Source of the DNA: Amphimedon queenslandica
Lineage: Eukaryota > Porifera > Demospongiae > Haplosclerida > Niphatidae
Reading direction: 5' to 3'
NCBI RefSeq assembly: GCF_000090795.2
Contig: NW_003546459.1
Span: forward strand, 43,006-107,005
Length of the DNA stretch: 64,000 nt
Part shown: positions 33,501-53,336 of the stretch, one piece after another
Numbering within the stretch: position 1 is the first letter of the stretch
How the letters are laid out: every line of letters starts with the position of its first letter
Notes under the pieces: model-generated
Told to the model about the DNA's origin: nothing
Seen by the model: only the letters and a program-made list of their open reading frames with translations
The model's database searches: none
Program-made: the position numbers and the translations under genes

Positions 33501-34688
33501 GTACTATCTTTAAAATTGGAAATCTACCTTACTTTCCTTATAAGAGAGTAACAGCTTCTCAGTTTTTACTCTCAATAATAAAGCAACCACTTAACAAATT
33601 TAAGCAACTAAACAATCTCCTCTATAAGCTAAATTAAAATTTAAAGCAACACTATGCATCTACCTTTAATGATTTTAATATGCTGACTTATTAGTGTTAT
33701 AAAATAATTAAAGTCCATTTGCATTCACCTGAGCCAAGGAAGTGATTAGAAACCCCACCCAATAATTAACACAATGCAATAATATTGTGAAAAGTATGGC
33801 TGTACTTTCTGCATGGGTTATACAACCAACTTGGAGTTAAAGAGCTAAAGCTGCTTCTTAAGTAGTACAATAGATGCGGCAAAAGGAGAGGAATGCACTG
33901 GTATGTTTATTTTTATAATAGAATTTGTAAGTCAAAAGTTATAGCAAGAAAACAAGGGCTCAGGTGAACACAAATGGACTTTAGTTAATTGCAATGAAGT
34001 TTGGTATCAATTATTTGTCGTTATGTTTTTCTTGTTTTTTTTCTAGCACCCCATGACCTCAAGTTCTCATCATGCTGCTATACGTGCTCTCTCATACTAT
34101 ATCATAATCTTCCCCAGCATTGACGTCTGCTCAGTGTTCCCACTCATGATACATACCATCGTCAATAACATCTATACTGTCGTGTTTGGTCGTGATACCA
34201 GTCAAACTACCGGAGTAAAGCACAAGCTGATACAAGTTGGTATGAAGTTCACTGCTTCTATTCTACCAATCGTTATCGGTTTCTTTGTCTCTAATTTGGT
34301 ATACGTACTCAAGTATGCCGGACTTCTTGGCTTTTTCATTTCACTGTTCTTCCCGATGCTGTTTCAGCTGTCGTCTCAATGGGTTTGCTGCCATTTGTTC
34401 ACCGTCGGCAAGTCTTCGGATCGGGTCGCAAAGAACATTGCTTCGTCTAGTCAAGGGCCGACGATACAAGAAAAGCAGCCATTGCTGCCTAATGGTAAAG
34501 GTTCTTTATACGAGAAGGGTATAGGCTGGTTTATATTCGACTTCCTTTTCACATTCAAGTACAGGGATTCGTACAAGACACCTTACTCTACTCCGTTGAG
34601 CTATCCTATATGTGTTATTGGGTTCTTCGTTGTAGCTGTAATTTGCTTTGTTCTTACAATTATCAGCTTATTTGTTAAAGAGACATAG
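30572..34688 (+). CDS. TMEM104-like amino-acid-transporter-family protein, tandem copy 1
   Basis: Three exons (30572-30856, 32398-33210, 34047-34688), all phase 0, give 579 residues. The first helix region (LGFFFMVNFVLGTGFLGIP) is the signature start of the AAAP/SLC38-type fold, and EVEAMARAQ matches TMEM104. Exon 2 has further helices with LTHPIRNKKYLRGYF; exon 3 has ALSYYIIIFPSIDVCSVFP. About 10-11 membrane segments are visible. A luminal loop between helices carries several N-glycosylation sequons. A cytosolic loop near residue 512 contains EKQPLL, an acidic dileucine-type sorting motif. Substrate unknown. Copies 2 and 3 follow with identical exon borders. Confidence 0.82.
31480..31900. 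repeat. Dispersed 150-bp repeat, about two and a half units
   Basis: Units contain CTGATACATATACATGTCCT, GTTTTGGCTGATTCCGATCA and AAATTTGACCAAAAACCATG. Same family as 7290-7720; here inside intron 1 of the transporter gene. Confidence 0.7.
33303..33481. mobile_element. MITE with TA target duplication
   Basis: Left end CTGTATAGTGCAAAATTT and right end AAATTTTGCACTATACGG are inverted and flanked by TA. 179 bp, in intron 2 of the first transporter gene. Confidence 0.8.
33711..33981. mobile_element. MITE, 271 bp, copy 2 of the element at 1273
   Basis: Same length, same orientation and mostly the same bases as 1273-1543, with AAGTCCATTTGCATTCACCT and AGGTGAACACAAATGGACTT ends and TA on both sides. 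It lies in intron 2 of the first transporter gene. Confidence 0.88.
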
Positions 34689-34819
34689 AGATTCTGTATT
34701 ACATGTATACCTATAGCTCATGAATAATGTATTAGTTATTTTTGCTAATTAAAAACTTTAAATATAATCATTGCTCCATCCCGTGAGAGTGGAAAAGTGT
34801 GTGCAGCTGCAGCAGAAAG

Positions 34820-37800
34820 ATGGAGGCGTTCTTTAATCTCTTTAAGAGGAAAGTTGAGACTGATGGCCCCAGGACCGTCAACATATACTTGGGATTTTTT
34901 CTGATGGTCAATCTTGTATTGGGTACCGGGTTCCTCTCTATTCCCTACGGATTCTACAGCTCCGGCGTCCTTCCTAGCATCATTACCTTGCTGTTCATTA
35001 GCTGTCTCTCGTGGCTCTGTGCTATTTGGGTTGTGGAGACCATGGCAAGGGCACAGGTAAGAGCTATAGCCTTCGTTGTAAAATGTATGTTAAGTTGCTG
35101 TTATGTTTTGCATGATATGTAAGTGAGAACAAGGTGCCAAAAATGAACCAAACCCTTAGTCTAGTAGTTGCTTGTTGCATGCCTTTTTATATCTATATAA
35201 TTATATATATCTATATATATAGTAGCTGAGCACATGCAATCGTAAGCACTCAATAGCAATATAGTGCCATCCTTTGCCATTTTGCAATTAATCTATTTGT
35301 GGCACTTGTACTGCATAAATTTACATTAGTCTTATTAACACATTAAGAAATTTTCATTGCTTTAGCCTGATCATGTGTGTGAATAATGAACACAGTGGAA
35401 GCCTCCCTTTTAATGTTTATTTTAATTCTCTGTGTTCGTTACATGCTTTACTCATAATATTATTGGCTCTAATACAAAAGTATAAGTTAAATGAATTTTT
35501 TGCCTTATATACTGTATAAAAGTTGGCATGTGATATAATAATGAGGTGTTATGGCTCTTAAGATTTAAGATTAGTCATGACGTGATCAGCATTATATGTG
35601 ATATAATAATGATTTAAAGTGTAAAGTAGTGGCTATTCAGAACCACAATCTAGCCTCTTATTCATCATATGATAGTTGACTTTGCTATCATAGCTACAAA
35701 AGATAAGACTACAACTATTTTTTATGATATTCCCAGCCTCACATAAGCAATAAAATGAAAAAGTATTTGATTTTCATTTTTCATTTAAATCATTTTAAAC
35801 AATTTATTTGTTTTTCCTGATGTCTTGTGTCTTTATCAATTTTCATGCCATAATTATGTTAATTCACAGGGTTTTGGCGTAGTGCTTTTTGTTAGCAAAT
35901 TTCAAGTTGCTTCAAAATTTGGTATATACTGTAGCACAGGGTATTTTGCGAGAAATCACTAGGAAAGAATCTCAATTTTATATTTTTTTCTGATACATAT
36001 ACTCGTTCTTATGTTGTGTAGAAAATTTGAGCTGATTCCAATCAAATTTGAATTTTTTATGAATTTCAAAACTTGCTCCAAATGCCATGTACTATATTGT
36101 AGTCCTTGTCAGCTCATGAAGCTCATGCTGTTTAGCTCACTTAGCATGCTTTGTGTGGCAAGCCCTATGTTAATTGATTCCCTTTACTTCATTTAATGTT
36201 ATTTACTTTATTACACAGGGATACAACGACTACAAAACTTCTGGGACAACTCAGGAATCCAAACAGGCCCTACATTTTTATATAACTCCAATTCGAAAAT
36301 TTGAGCCAACAGAAATGTGCGACTTATTCATTGGGCGTTGGATGAAGATAGTCTATGCCATCATGTTAGTCACTATCATATTCTTTGCTGCGATGGCATA
36401 CAGCACTGTCGCCGGCTCTGCATGGTCTGTCAATATTCCGTTTAATTTTGGGAACTTGAGGCAGTGTCGCGACGATGACTTTAAAGACAACGTGTTTCCA
36501 GAAGACGAAGGGTGTGGCAATGCGTATCGCTTTTGTGTCTTCGTATTTGCATGCATTGTTTTATTTCTATCAGTGCTACCACTTAAAGAGCAGCTCATTG
36601 TTCAAGTGATACTGGGTTTATTACGCTTCACTGCCATCGGTGCCATTGTCATATACTGCCTGGTTCATTTGTTTGGTGGCAATGTCATTGAGAACTGTAA
36701 CAATCCACTTTATGAACCTGAATTTGACATAGTAAACGTTTCTGACTTCTCATCAAACTTCTCATTGAACTTTACCTATTCCATGTTCAATTCAACCGAG
36801 ACTCTTAAAGAAGTGTTCCTCAGTTTTGATGGAAAGAGTTGGATGGTATCCATTTCTATTTATTCGTACGCTCATATCCTCCATCAGGCTATACCAGCCC
36901 TTACTCATCCTATAAAAAAGAAGGAGTGGCTACGAGGCTACTTCAATGCTCTATTCCTAACATTGGCATCAATGTACTTGATAATGGGCATTGCTGGATC
37001 ATTCTGGTTCCGAGACTGCATTAATGAGACCTGCACTTTAAATTGGGTATGATATGTATTTCCTTGTCCACTCTTCTCTTATCACTTTCAACTACATGAT
37101 CTCTCTTTTTAAGCCCAGCATACACTAGCCAACATGTTGCTAGCAACTTTTGTGGTTGCTTTCATCTTATAATCAAATTCTTTTATAAATAGAACAGATT
37201 TGTATTCTTAAGGCCACTATACACCAGGCAATTCTATTGCAGGCAATCTGTGGTTACATTGATGTTGTAAGCAATGTGTTGCCTAGAATAGAACAGGTTT
37301 CTATTCTAGGCAACAGTGTTGCCTGAAGATCAAAGTAACCACAGATTGCCTGCAATAGCATTGTCTGGTGTATAGTGGCCTTTAGATACAAAATCAAAAT
37401 AAATACATAAGCTGCTAGCAACACTGGACTTTAAGTCTCTTCCATGACTCTTTAACATAATAATAATGTACTCTTACTCTCTCTCTTTCCCTCTCTTGTT
37501 TTCATTATTATTATACTTGTCTTATTTATTTTATTTTTAGGAGCCACTCGCTAGGCCTGGGAATGCAAAAGCTCTTCGTGCTTTATCATATTTTATTGTT
37601 TTATTCCCAAGTATTGACGTCCTGTCAGCTTTCCCACTGGTAATAATCACTACAGTCAACAACATTTACACTGTGATACTGGGGAGAGATACTACTAAGG
37701 ATACGCACATTAAATTTTACATTCTTCAATTTTTCATGAAGCTCTTGGTTGCTACTCTACCTCTGGCTGTGGCAATGTTTGTGGCTAATCTTGTGACGGT

Positions 37801-38155
37801 TATTAATTATGCTGGTCTAATCGGTTTTTTCATTTGCTTTTATTTTCCAGTCATACTACAGCTAGCTTCTCAATGGAAGTGCTATAACGTTTTCTCTGCA
37901 GCTAATGGGACTAGTATCAACTGTACTAAAATTTTCTCTGATACATCATCAGTTGGCGATAAATCTCCATTGATTTCTCAAATCGGCCACGAAAACCTTC
38001 GAAAGCGTCTTTTGTCCTTTTTTCTTTCAAGGCAATCAGACCTTTATAAAACACCTTATTCTCTCCCTTACCTTAGCTCACCACTTTGTGCATTGATTGT
38101 GGGTATTATTTCCTCCACATTTATAGTTATTACTATTGTAAGTCTTGCTATCTAA
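34820..38155 (+). CDS. TMEM104-like transporter-family protein, tandem copy 2
   Basis: Exons 34820-35056, 36219-37046 and 37541-38155 give 559 residues with the same three-exon plan and phase-0 borders as copy 1 (exon ends after MARAQ and after CTLNW). Signature stretches are NLVLGTGFLSIPYGF, YSTVAGSAWSVNIPFNF, LTHPIKKKEWLRGYF and FPSIDVLSAFP. The C-terminal cytosolic loop has DKSPLI, again of the [DE]xxxL[LI] sorting type. The N-terminus is shorter than in copy 1 and the start at 34820 is the first ATG in frame after the alignment with copy 3. It lies 131 bp after copy 1. Confidence 0.82.
35860..36130. repeat. Dispersed 150-bp repeat, one to two units
   Basis: Contains CTGATACATATACTCGTTCT, GTGTAGAAAATTTGAGCTGA and TTCCAATCAAATTTG. 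It lies at the end of intron 1 of transporter copy 2. Confidence 0.65.
37212..37380. mobile_element. Hairpin MITE, 169 bp, in transporter copy 2 intron 2
   Basis: Nearly the whole element is an inverted repeat: GGCCACTATACACCAGGCAA ... TTGTCTGGTGTATAGTGGCC, with inner arms CTATTCTAGGCAACA and complement. The left flank is TTAA and the right TTTA, so a TTAA-type target is likely (piggyBac-like). A related copy in the opposite orientation lies at 38641-38811. Confidence 0.85.
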
Positions 38156-38324
38156 TTTTTTGTTTTTTAAAAGTTACAATTGCTGTTTATTTTTTCTTTG
38201 CAAAAATTTTTGTTTGATGAATAATTCATTAATTAAAAGCCAGTTCATGGGTGTGGCTGCTTGAAAACTTGTGTAGCTCGGGCATAGATCTAAGCAGGAC
38301 TCCTGATCTAAAGTCATTTCTAGA

Positions 38325-40598
38325 ATGAGTTCAAGCATAAAACGGCTCGTTGCTCTGTTTAAAAAGGATGCCAACGAGCAAGAAGATGGTCCTAGGAGCG
38401 TCAACATATTCCTGGGGTTCTTCTTTATGATCAATATCGTCCTGGGGACCGGATTCCTCTCCATTCCTTACGGGTTTTATCATTCAGGGATCCTCCCTAG
38501 CATCTTTACATTGTTGTTTATCACCTTTCTCTCATGGCTGACTGCTAATTGGGTCGTGGAGGCTATGGCGAGAGCACAGGTGAGATCATAGTACATATGA
38601 GTCATATGATAGTGCACACTCAATTTAAAGACAATATAAAGGCCCCTCTACACCAGGCAATGCTATTCCAGGCAATCTGTGGTTACTTTGATCTTCAGGC
38701 AACACTGCTGCCTAGAATAGAAACATGTTCTATTCTAGGCAACACATTGCTTACAACATCAAAGTAACCACACATTGCCTGCAATAGAATTGCCTGGTGT
38801 ATAGTGTGGCCTTAAAGTCTAGCCCTTATTTACCTCATTAGGGCCAACCTTGTGGTAAATTAATTTAAAGTTTCAATCTTTTCTCAGCCAAGCTTCACAG
38901 TAGTACCGTAGTAGCTACGTGGTAGTGGGTGGCTTACTATCATTTAAGAATTTTGATTGCATGTTGTTTTGCTTGAAAATTTCCATGTATATGATGTCCT
39001 TTATGTTTTTGCATATTTACATGTAGAAAGAATAAATAATAGTAAATTGAGTGAAAATTTACTCTTCATGTAGGCATATATTGACTACAAGGAGCACAAA
39101 GATATTCAGGGAGCTAGTGATCCTCATTTTTATATCTCGATGTCAAGAAAATTCGAGCAAAGCGAAATGTGTTTTTTATTTGCCGGTCAGTGGTTGAAGC
39201 TATCGTACATAGCCGTCATCGTTTTATTAACATTCATCAGTGTAGCAACGTACAGCACTGTCGCTGGGTCTGCATGGTCTGTCAATATTCCGTTTAATTT
39301 TTGGAACATGAAGCAGTGTCATGACGATGACTTTCGAAACAATCTGTTTCCAAAAGACGAGGAGTGTGGCAATGCATATCGCTTTTGTGTCTTCATATTT
39401 GCCTGCATTGTTATATTCTTATCAGTGCTACCACTAAAGGAACAGGCAATTGTTCAAGTGATACTGGGTTTACTGCGCTTCCTTACGATCGGTGCTATTG
39501 TCATATACTGCCTGGTTAAGTTGTTTAGTGATGATGTCATTGATAACTGTAGCAATCCACTTTATGAACCTGATGTTGACATACTAAATATTTCTAATTT
39601 TTCGTCAAATTTCTCAATTCCCATATTCAATGAAGCTAATTCAACTGAAACTTTTCTTCAAATTTTTTTGAAGTTTAATGGCAGAAGTTGGATGGTATCA
39701 GTAGCACTTTATTCTTTTGCTGCCGGTCTGAGTCCTGCTGTCCCTGCTCTAACTCATCCAATCAAAAGGAAGGAGTGGTTGCGTGGTTACTTGATTGCCC
39801 TCTATGTTACGATAGGCTTCATGTATTTGATATTAGGAATAGTAGTTTCTCTGTGGTTCAAAGACTGCATTGTGGAAACGTGTACTTTAAATTGGGTATG
39901 CTCAAATTACTAGTTATCATATGCTTTTACTTTAATACTTTTACTTTTATTTATAGGAGCCATTGTCAAGGCCTGGTAGAGCTAAGGAACTCCGTGCTTT
40001 GTCCTATATCATAATCCTTTTCCCAAGCATTGATGTCTGCTCTGCTTTCCCTCTTGCAATTCATATTGTGGCCAATAACTTGTACACTATCATATTTGGA
40101 AAGGACACAACTGAGCACAAAACATGCAAATTTTTCTTTTTTCAGTTTTTACTGAAACTGATGACTGCTACATTGCCTTTTGCTGTTTCAATGTTTGTGG
40201 CTAATCTGGTGACTATAGTCACTTTTGCTGGACTCTTTGGCTACTTCCTTTCCTTTTATTATCCAATAATTCTTCAAATTTTATCACAGTGGACGTGTTA
40301 CAAAACATTTGCGGCGTCCAGTGGCCAAAATCTGCCTCGTGCATCTTTATTTAATTTTATGAATTGTATTTCTGACACCTCACAAGTCGATATACCAAAC
40401 AATGGAAAGGAAACAAAACCACTTTTAATTCAGCCTCCACCTAAAACGAGCTCTAATAAACTGCAGTTCTTTACTGATTCCAGACTTTATTACACTCCAT
40501 ACTCTATCCCATTTCTGAGTTCACCTGCAGTCGTAATAGCAGTGGGGATTGTTACATTTTCTTTTCTTATACTGACAATTGTGAGCTTAATAATATAG
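38325..40598 (+). CDS. TMEM104-like transporter-family protein, tandem copy 3
   Basis: Exons 38325-38579, 39074-39895 and 39957-40598 give 572 residues. The same helices are present (NIVLGTGFLSIPYGF, STVAGSAWSVNIPFNF, LTHPIKRKEWLRGYL, ALSYIIILFPSIDVCSAFP). It is closer to copy 2 than to copy 1, sharing the acidic cluster around CHDDDF and the NPLYEPDVDI sequon-rich loop. The C-terminal loop has ETKPLL, the third instance of an acidic dileucine-like motif. Intron 2 is only 61 bp. Substrate not predictable. Confidence 0.82.
38641..38811. mobile_element. Hairpin MITE, 171 bp, in transporter copy 3 intron 1
   Basis: Same family as 37212-37380, inverted relative to it. Ends are GGCCCCTCTACACCAGGCAA and TTGCCTGGTGTATAGTGTGG, followed by TTAA at 38812-38815. 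Confidence 0.85.
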
Positions 40599-41290
40599 CC
40601 AAGTTATTTTTATATTTTTTATATTAAAATGATTATGCTGCTTATAGTATTAATTGTCCATGTACACTGCATATGATGAGATACAGTTTTTGGGGGTGTC
40701 TTGAGTCTTGATTGATAATGTTGATGACATTCACAATGATGTTAAAAATAACTATGGACCTGCTATTCTAACATCAACAAGTTTCACTTAAGGTTATAGC
40801 TCATGAACTGTCATTCTTTACAACTAGATCAAAACTTGATCTTTCCTATTCCTATAAGAATGTTTAATGATATATGTCAGTTTCAAAAGTGTGCATATGC
40901 TGCCATAAAAATAACAAAGAAGTAATGTAAACATGTTAACTCCTCAAATTATTGATTGTATTTTTCTGTACCACACCTGCAAACATTTAGTAAGAAATTG
41001 TAACGAGTGGCAAGTGGCAACACTGTGGCTGCTGCAATAATTAGCGAATATGCATTCACTATTGTAAGTGGAACTAAGTAGCCTACACATCAAAGGTGCT
41101 TTACTGGTTTCTCTGTACATGCATATTTCAAGACATTTGGCTTTTATGATGATATTTAGCAGTAGGAAAGTAAGACATAATTTTATTGTCAAGTAAAAGA
41201 AACTTAAGATGATCAAGGCAAGAATGATAACTGTCACAATTGCAGTAAGATACAATAAGTATAGAATATGATGTATGAACTATATCTTTA
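40599..41290. other. Gene-free spacer
   Basis: AT-rich intergenic sequence after the third transporter gene. No exon recognised. Confidence 0.4.
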
Positions 41291-41293
41291 CAG

Positions 41294-42260
41294 GTTTTAG
41301 TGAATGTGTATTACACAAATGCTCTCTCATTAGATGATTTATATCCATATGGTACAAATAATGAAGATGTAATGAGAACTGGACCACGTAGCATCTCTAT
41401 ATCATCATTATTACATCCAATTGATAATTTAGCTGTGTTTGCTCAATGTGGGAGTTAGTACATACACAGTATAGTGTGCATATACAAATTCACCAGTACA
41501 ATTCCATGAGTATGATAATCATTTAGTTTTGTTGATTCAGTGCAATTCCTGTTTCTTTAGAAAATTCTAGAATCTATTATTAAGTTAATCAAGATGGTTT
41601 CATAAATATTTTAAGTGAAGGTTTAAACTTTCTCTACCTGAATGTATTGTACCAACCTGCTGGCAATAATAGCAATAATATATTATTGTATGGTAGGACT
41701 ACTAATGATTAAGTGCTGATTAAAAGATCATGGATGAGATCAATAAAGCTTTTCCTCGTACTTTCTGCAACAAATCTCCTCCTACTCAGTTAATCATTGG
41801 CACTTGGATTAATTATAAAATGAATGACACACAGCAAGTTAGTGTGTAGAGAGATCTAGTACTATGTCTGCCTACTTGACACCTGTATAGTATCTATAGC
41901 CCCCACTTTTTTATTATTCTTAGGGTAGTCATTTTCAATTCGTAATTGTTACTAATGGAAACATTACATTTGGTATTGTTCTTTATGTTGACGCACACAT
42001 TCCAGCACTGACTACCGGAATAGCCTTGTATCATTAATCCAACATATGTGGTGAATAATCCTTTTCTATTTCCCTTTGGTACAAACACTACAAATGCTCC
42101 AAGTTACCATTAATAGCAACACACCAGGGATGTATGTATTCCCACTCAATGATATAACACCAGGTATGGCTATTGACTCATAATTATAGAATCAAGTGTT
42201 TATTTCTTTTGTATAGCTCCTTCGTGCCCTCAACCTGGGAGTCCTGGCTGCTCTATGTAA
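41294..42260 (+). pseudogene. Decayed NIDO (nidogen-type) domain gene fragment
   Basis: Successive stretches in different frames read VYYTNALSLDDLYPYG, FCNKSPPTQLIIGTWINYKM, GSHFQFVIVTNGNITFGIVL and NTPGMYVFPLNDITPG. In that order they match the NIDO domain of nidogen/sushi-type extracellular proteins (YPYG start, the TNG...I.LY strand, and the PG..VF end). Frames change at least twice and TAA codons interrupt, so it is most likely a pseudogene. Some breaks could be small introns, but not all have acceptable borders. Confidence 0.6.
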
Positions 42261-42785
42261 AGCCAGACTTCTTAAATTGACATGTGATACTATTAGGATT
42301 AATGGAAAAGGTGTATACCACTTGAATGCAAAACTATTAGCAGTTAAATTTAATTTTGTCTTGTTTCTTTTTAAAAAGTCAATTTTGTGTTAACAGAATG
42401 TACATGTACCTGCATGCACCTCAACCTGCACACATTAATGTGCATTATAGAGTAATCTTTTCAGAGCTAAATTGAACTTGGTACCCCATGGCATAGTGCA
42501 GCTTTACTAAGTGCAGTGTTCAGACATAAATATACGACTGCATGCAGACTACATATTAAAGCATACAGTTCTTAACATAAGTTACCGCTATACTGTTGGG
42601 TGGTATACTATAATAGTGTACTTTAGTTCAGTTCTGACAAAGTTTAGTTGTGTTCAATGAACACAAGTGAATTGCTAAGAATAAACTGAGCTGCACTATT
42701 TTAGTACACTAACAATTGGTGTACAAAAATTATAGAGAAACCCTTCAAGCAGACTATCGATTAAACTGCACTCCACCTTCTTAAT

Positions 42786-50363
<7,578 letters not shown>

Positions 50364-50606
50364 TTTATAATGGCAATTGGTAACAGGAAACTACTGTATA
50401 CTATTTTTAATTACCTAAGGAATTGAATTTTGTATTTGTATAATTTTGTTTTTGTTATTACAATTACAAATTAGCTTGATTACAACACAAGTACAAATTA
50501 TATATTATTAACAAAATTTATCTTACAGTTGTTATATATTGATCTATTATTTTGGTATGCATTATTATTATTATTTTCTAGAGTATTATGATTACAGTTA
50601 TTTCTT

Positions 50607-50644
<38 letters not shown>

Positions 50645-52340
50645 GTTATTGTTATTACTACTGCTATTACTATTATTACAATAATAATTATTAGTGATTA
50701 TTATTATTCTTGCATTGCTGTACAATATTATTTCTTTTCCTTGTAGCTCTTATGCTTATGATTTCTGTGCTTATTATTAGTTCGTGTATGCTGACTCAGA
50801 CTGATTATTGTTTTGTCATTGTGATGTAATATGATGTAATGCTGTATGTATATAAATGTGTGTTCTTTCATTTTTGTGAGAAGAGATTTTTAGCCTTTTT
50901 ATAATTAAGTCAAAATTTACAATACAAAGGTCAAGCTCTCTCCATTCGGTCACTACAACAGTGCACAGGGTTTACCATGCATGTACAACAGTATTATGTG
51001 TTTTATGATAATAACTTGCTTGTAGTGAAGATATTGTGCTGGATTTTATCTCAACATTTTTTTCTGATTTTCTATAACAAACTCATTGAAATCATTAATC
51101 TAGCCAGTGAGAAGTATGGCAGTAATCTTGATGTTCAGCATGATGGTGTGGATACAGGCCAACTATGATTTGATCAATAAAGCATAATAATGGATTATAT
51201 AGGTAGACTAGATTGTTTAGATTGCATTGTTCTGTGGCATAAAAATTTGGAGATTTTATTCAGAATAATATGAATTGTATTGTATGTGAATTTCAATACT
51301 ATAAGCTAAAATTAGAGCTGGTCACTAAGAATGATGAACTAAGAGATCTATCTACTGCATCAAAAGCACATGTATTATGTACTCTTGACTGCATACATTA
51401 GACTGAGAAGTTAAGAATGGACCATGAAGTATTAAAGCATCACGTGTAGGAGACACTGGGCCTGTTATCACAATTGAAGAAATTATGATAATAAAGCACT
51501 GCTGAATATACTGAAGGGAGTTGAGGTAATGGAATGTGTATGTGCATGTACATGTACAATGTTTACTATACATCTGCATATAATGTACTGTGTTACATAG
51601 AACCTTTAAAATTTTACTATCCAGTTAGTATTATTATTATTATTTATGTTTATTATGGTTTCAATCACCATTTCATTACATTTTCTAGTACATATTGATG
51701 CCCTTATGTCATGTGAAAGTTTTAGCTGATCCTGACTAAAATTTCTAGAGTTATGATCATTTAAAAAATTGATCAATTTCAAAGTTGGTCCAAATGCCAT
51801 GTACTGTATTGTAGTGCTTGTCAGCTCATGAAGCTCATGCTGTTTAGCTCATTTAACATGCTTTCAAGGGAAACCCTCCATGTAATACTGGTAACAGTCC
51901 ATAATTAAGATGTCATACAGTCCTAGTATTACTAGTTGTTTTCTGAAGGTAGTCAGTTAATAGATACAACTGATGTTGATCCTACACTATCAGTGCTAAC
52001 TAGTGATAAGTTAAGAGCACTCGGGAACTCGTTATTATATCAGTGTAGAACTGCTGGGTCTAGTTAAATCAGCATTATAGTCAATGGATAGGGTGGTAGA
52101 AAGGTAGCACAACATCATAGTATATATACTAGTTGCTCAGAGTTGATTGATAAGGAATGAATTAACTTATTCTCTGCTTTTGTTTTTAACTTATTGACAT
52201 TTCTTGTTGAAAGGTCTTATTAGTGCAGCCACATCAGCTCCACTCCTCCTCAGTTACAGTTATTGTATTAAAAATATTTGTACATCTGATGAAGCAGTTA
52301 TTGCTGGTTGTTCATTTTTGTGCCAGTTAGATGAGCTGAT
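50364..52340. other. Long gene-free stretch between phosphatase and GTPase genes
   Basis: It holds an (ATT)n run at about 50606-50645, short low-complexity stretches, a copy of the dispersed repeat (51650-51850) and, from 51480, the left member of a long direct repeat. A stretch at about 51960-52080 translates to SVLTSDKLRALGNSLLYQC, which looks like a protein fragment I cannot place. No complete gene seen. Confidence 0.45.
51480..51850 (+). repeat. Left member of direct repeat flanking the GTPase gene
   Basis: Shares GGGAGTTGAGGTAATGGAATG-like sequence, ATAATGTACTGTG, ATAGAACCTTTAAAATTT and TTTATTATGGTTTCAATCACC with 53830-54290. A GTPase gene lies between them. Confidence 0.75.
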
Positions 52341-53336
52341 ATGAATGAAGAATTAGAAGATGATAAGAGTATAGAAATTACAGTCTATGGTGATGAGAAC
52401 ATTGAAAGCAATTCAGAAGAATGTGGCAATGATCATCCTAAAATAAGGGCGTTACGTGATAGAGGAAGGCCTGTTACTATATTAGTGATTGGTCCTTCTG
52501 GTGTTGGTAAATCTTCACTGATCAATGCAATGTTTGGGAAGGATGTAGCTGAGGTTGGACATGGAGCTTATGGTGTCACATCTAGAATACATCCTCATGA
52601 GGGAGATTACATGGGTGTTAAAGTAAAAGTTTTTGACACTATTGGTTTTGGTGATACTGAAGGCAGAACTGATTTTAGTATCTTGTATCAAATTGATGAG
52701 CATGATAAGTATGATCTAATCCTCATATGTGCTAAATTAGAAGACAGAGTTAATCGCCGCATGTTCTTAGAGCTGGCCTTTGTCTTACATAAAGAAATGT
52801 GGAAGAGGACAGTTGTTGTTTTAACACATGCAAATCGATTCATTACTCTTGATAGTGCTATGTCTATGGGCCCAACGGCTGCAATAGAAGAAAAAATTGT
52901 TGAGTACAAAACATGCTTGGTTAATCTTCTTCCTGGTCGTGTTAAAAAGGAAATATTGGAAAAAATACCATATTGCATAGCTGGTAGAAAAGAGGAAAAG
53001 GTATTACCTACAACAAATGACTGGTTAAAAGCACTATGGGACACATGCATTGATCATTCCAGCAATGAGACACATCATTTCTTAAAAGCATATGCAAAAC
53101 ACCGTCAATCCATTGAAGTAGGAGCTGTTTTGGCCTCTGTTAGTGTTGGAACTATATTAGGTGCTGGTATTGGTGCTGTTATTGGTACTGTTGTACCTGT
53201 TGGTGGCACTGCAATAGGAGCTGGTATTGGAGCTGGTATTGGAGCTGGTGTGGGTGGAGTATTGGGAGGTGGTACTGTTTCTGTTGGGGTTGCTGGGAAG
53301 CGTATTAAGGATAACAATAGCTTGAAAAAAAAATAA
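52341..53336 (+). CDS. AIG1/IRG-like GTPase with glycine-rich membrane tail
   Basis: An intronless 331-residue frame. After an acidic N-terminus come G1 GPSGVGKSS (51-59), a Thr at 80 suited to G2, G3 DTIGFGD (99-105) and THAN (162-165) where NKxD is expected. This set resembles GIMAP/AIG1-type or related immunity GTPases, which dimerise on membranes. Residues 261-318 are almost entirely Gly, Ala, Val and Ile with GxxxG spacing ([14 protein letters not shown]), forming two membrane-inserting hairpin segments, followed by a basic end ([12 protein letters not shown]). A glycine zipper of this kind could anchor the GTPase or oligomerise in membrane; which is not decided by sequence. The lack of introns and flanking direct repeats suggest a mobile or retrocopied history. 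Confidence 0.78.
   Translation: MNEELEDDKSIEITVYGDENIESNSEECGNDHPKIRALRDRGRPVTILVIGPSGVGKSSLINAMFGKDVAEVGHGAYGVTSRIHPHEGDYMGVKVKVFDTIGFGDTEGRTDFSILYQIDEHDKYDLILICAKLEDRVNRRMFLELAFVLHKEMWKRTVVVLTHANRFITLDSAMSMGPTAAIEEKIVEYKTCLVNLLPGRVKKEILEKIPYCIAGRKEEKVLPTTNDWLKALWDTCIDHSSNETHHFLKAYAKHRQSIEVGAVLASVSVGTILGAGIGAVIGTVVPVGGTAIGAGIGAGIGAGVGGVLGGGTVSVGVAGKRIKDNNSLKKK

Noticed and set aside
50498-50725. Poly-asparagine peptide on the minus strand
   Set aside because: It is translation of an (ATT)n/(AAT)n microsatellite with no start context, splice sites or neighbours.
52341-53336. Calling the glycine-rich GTPase a pore-forming toxin
   Set aside because: Glycine-zipper composition alone also fits a membrane anchor or oligomerisation segment; nothing in the sequence shows pore formation.
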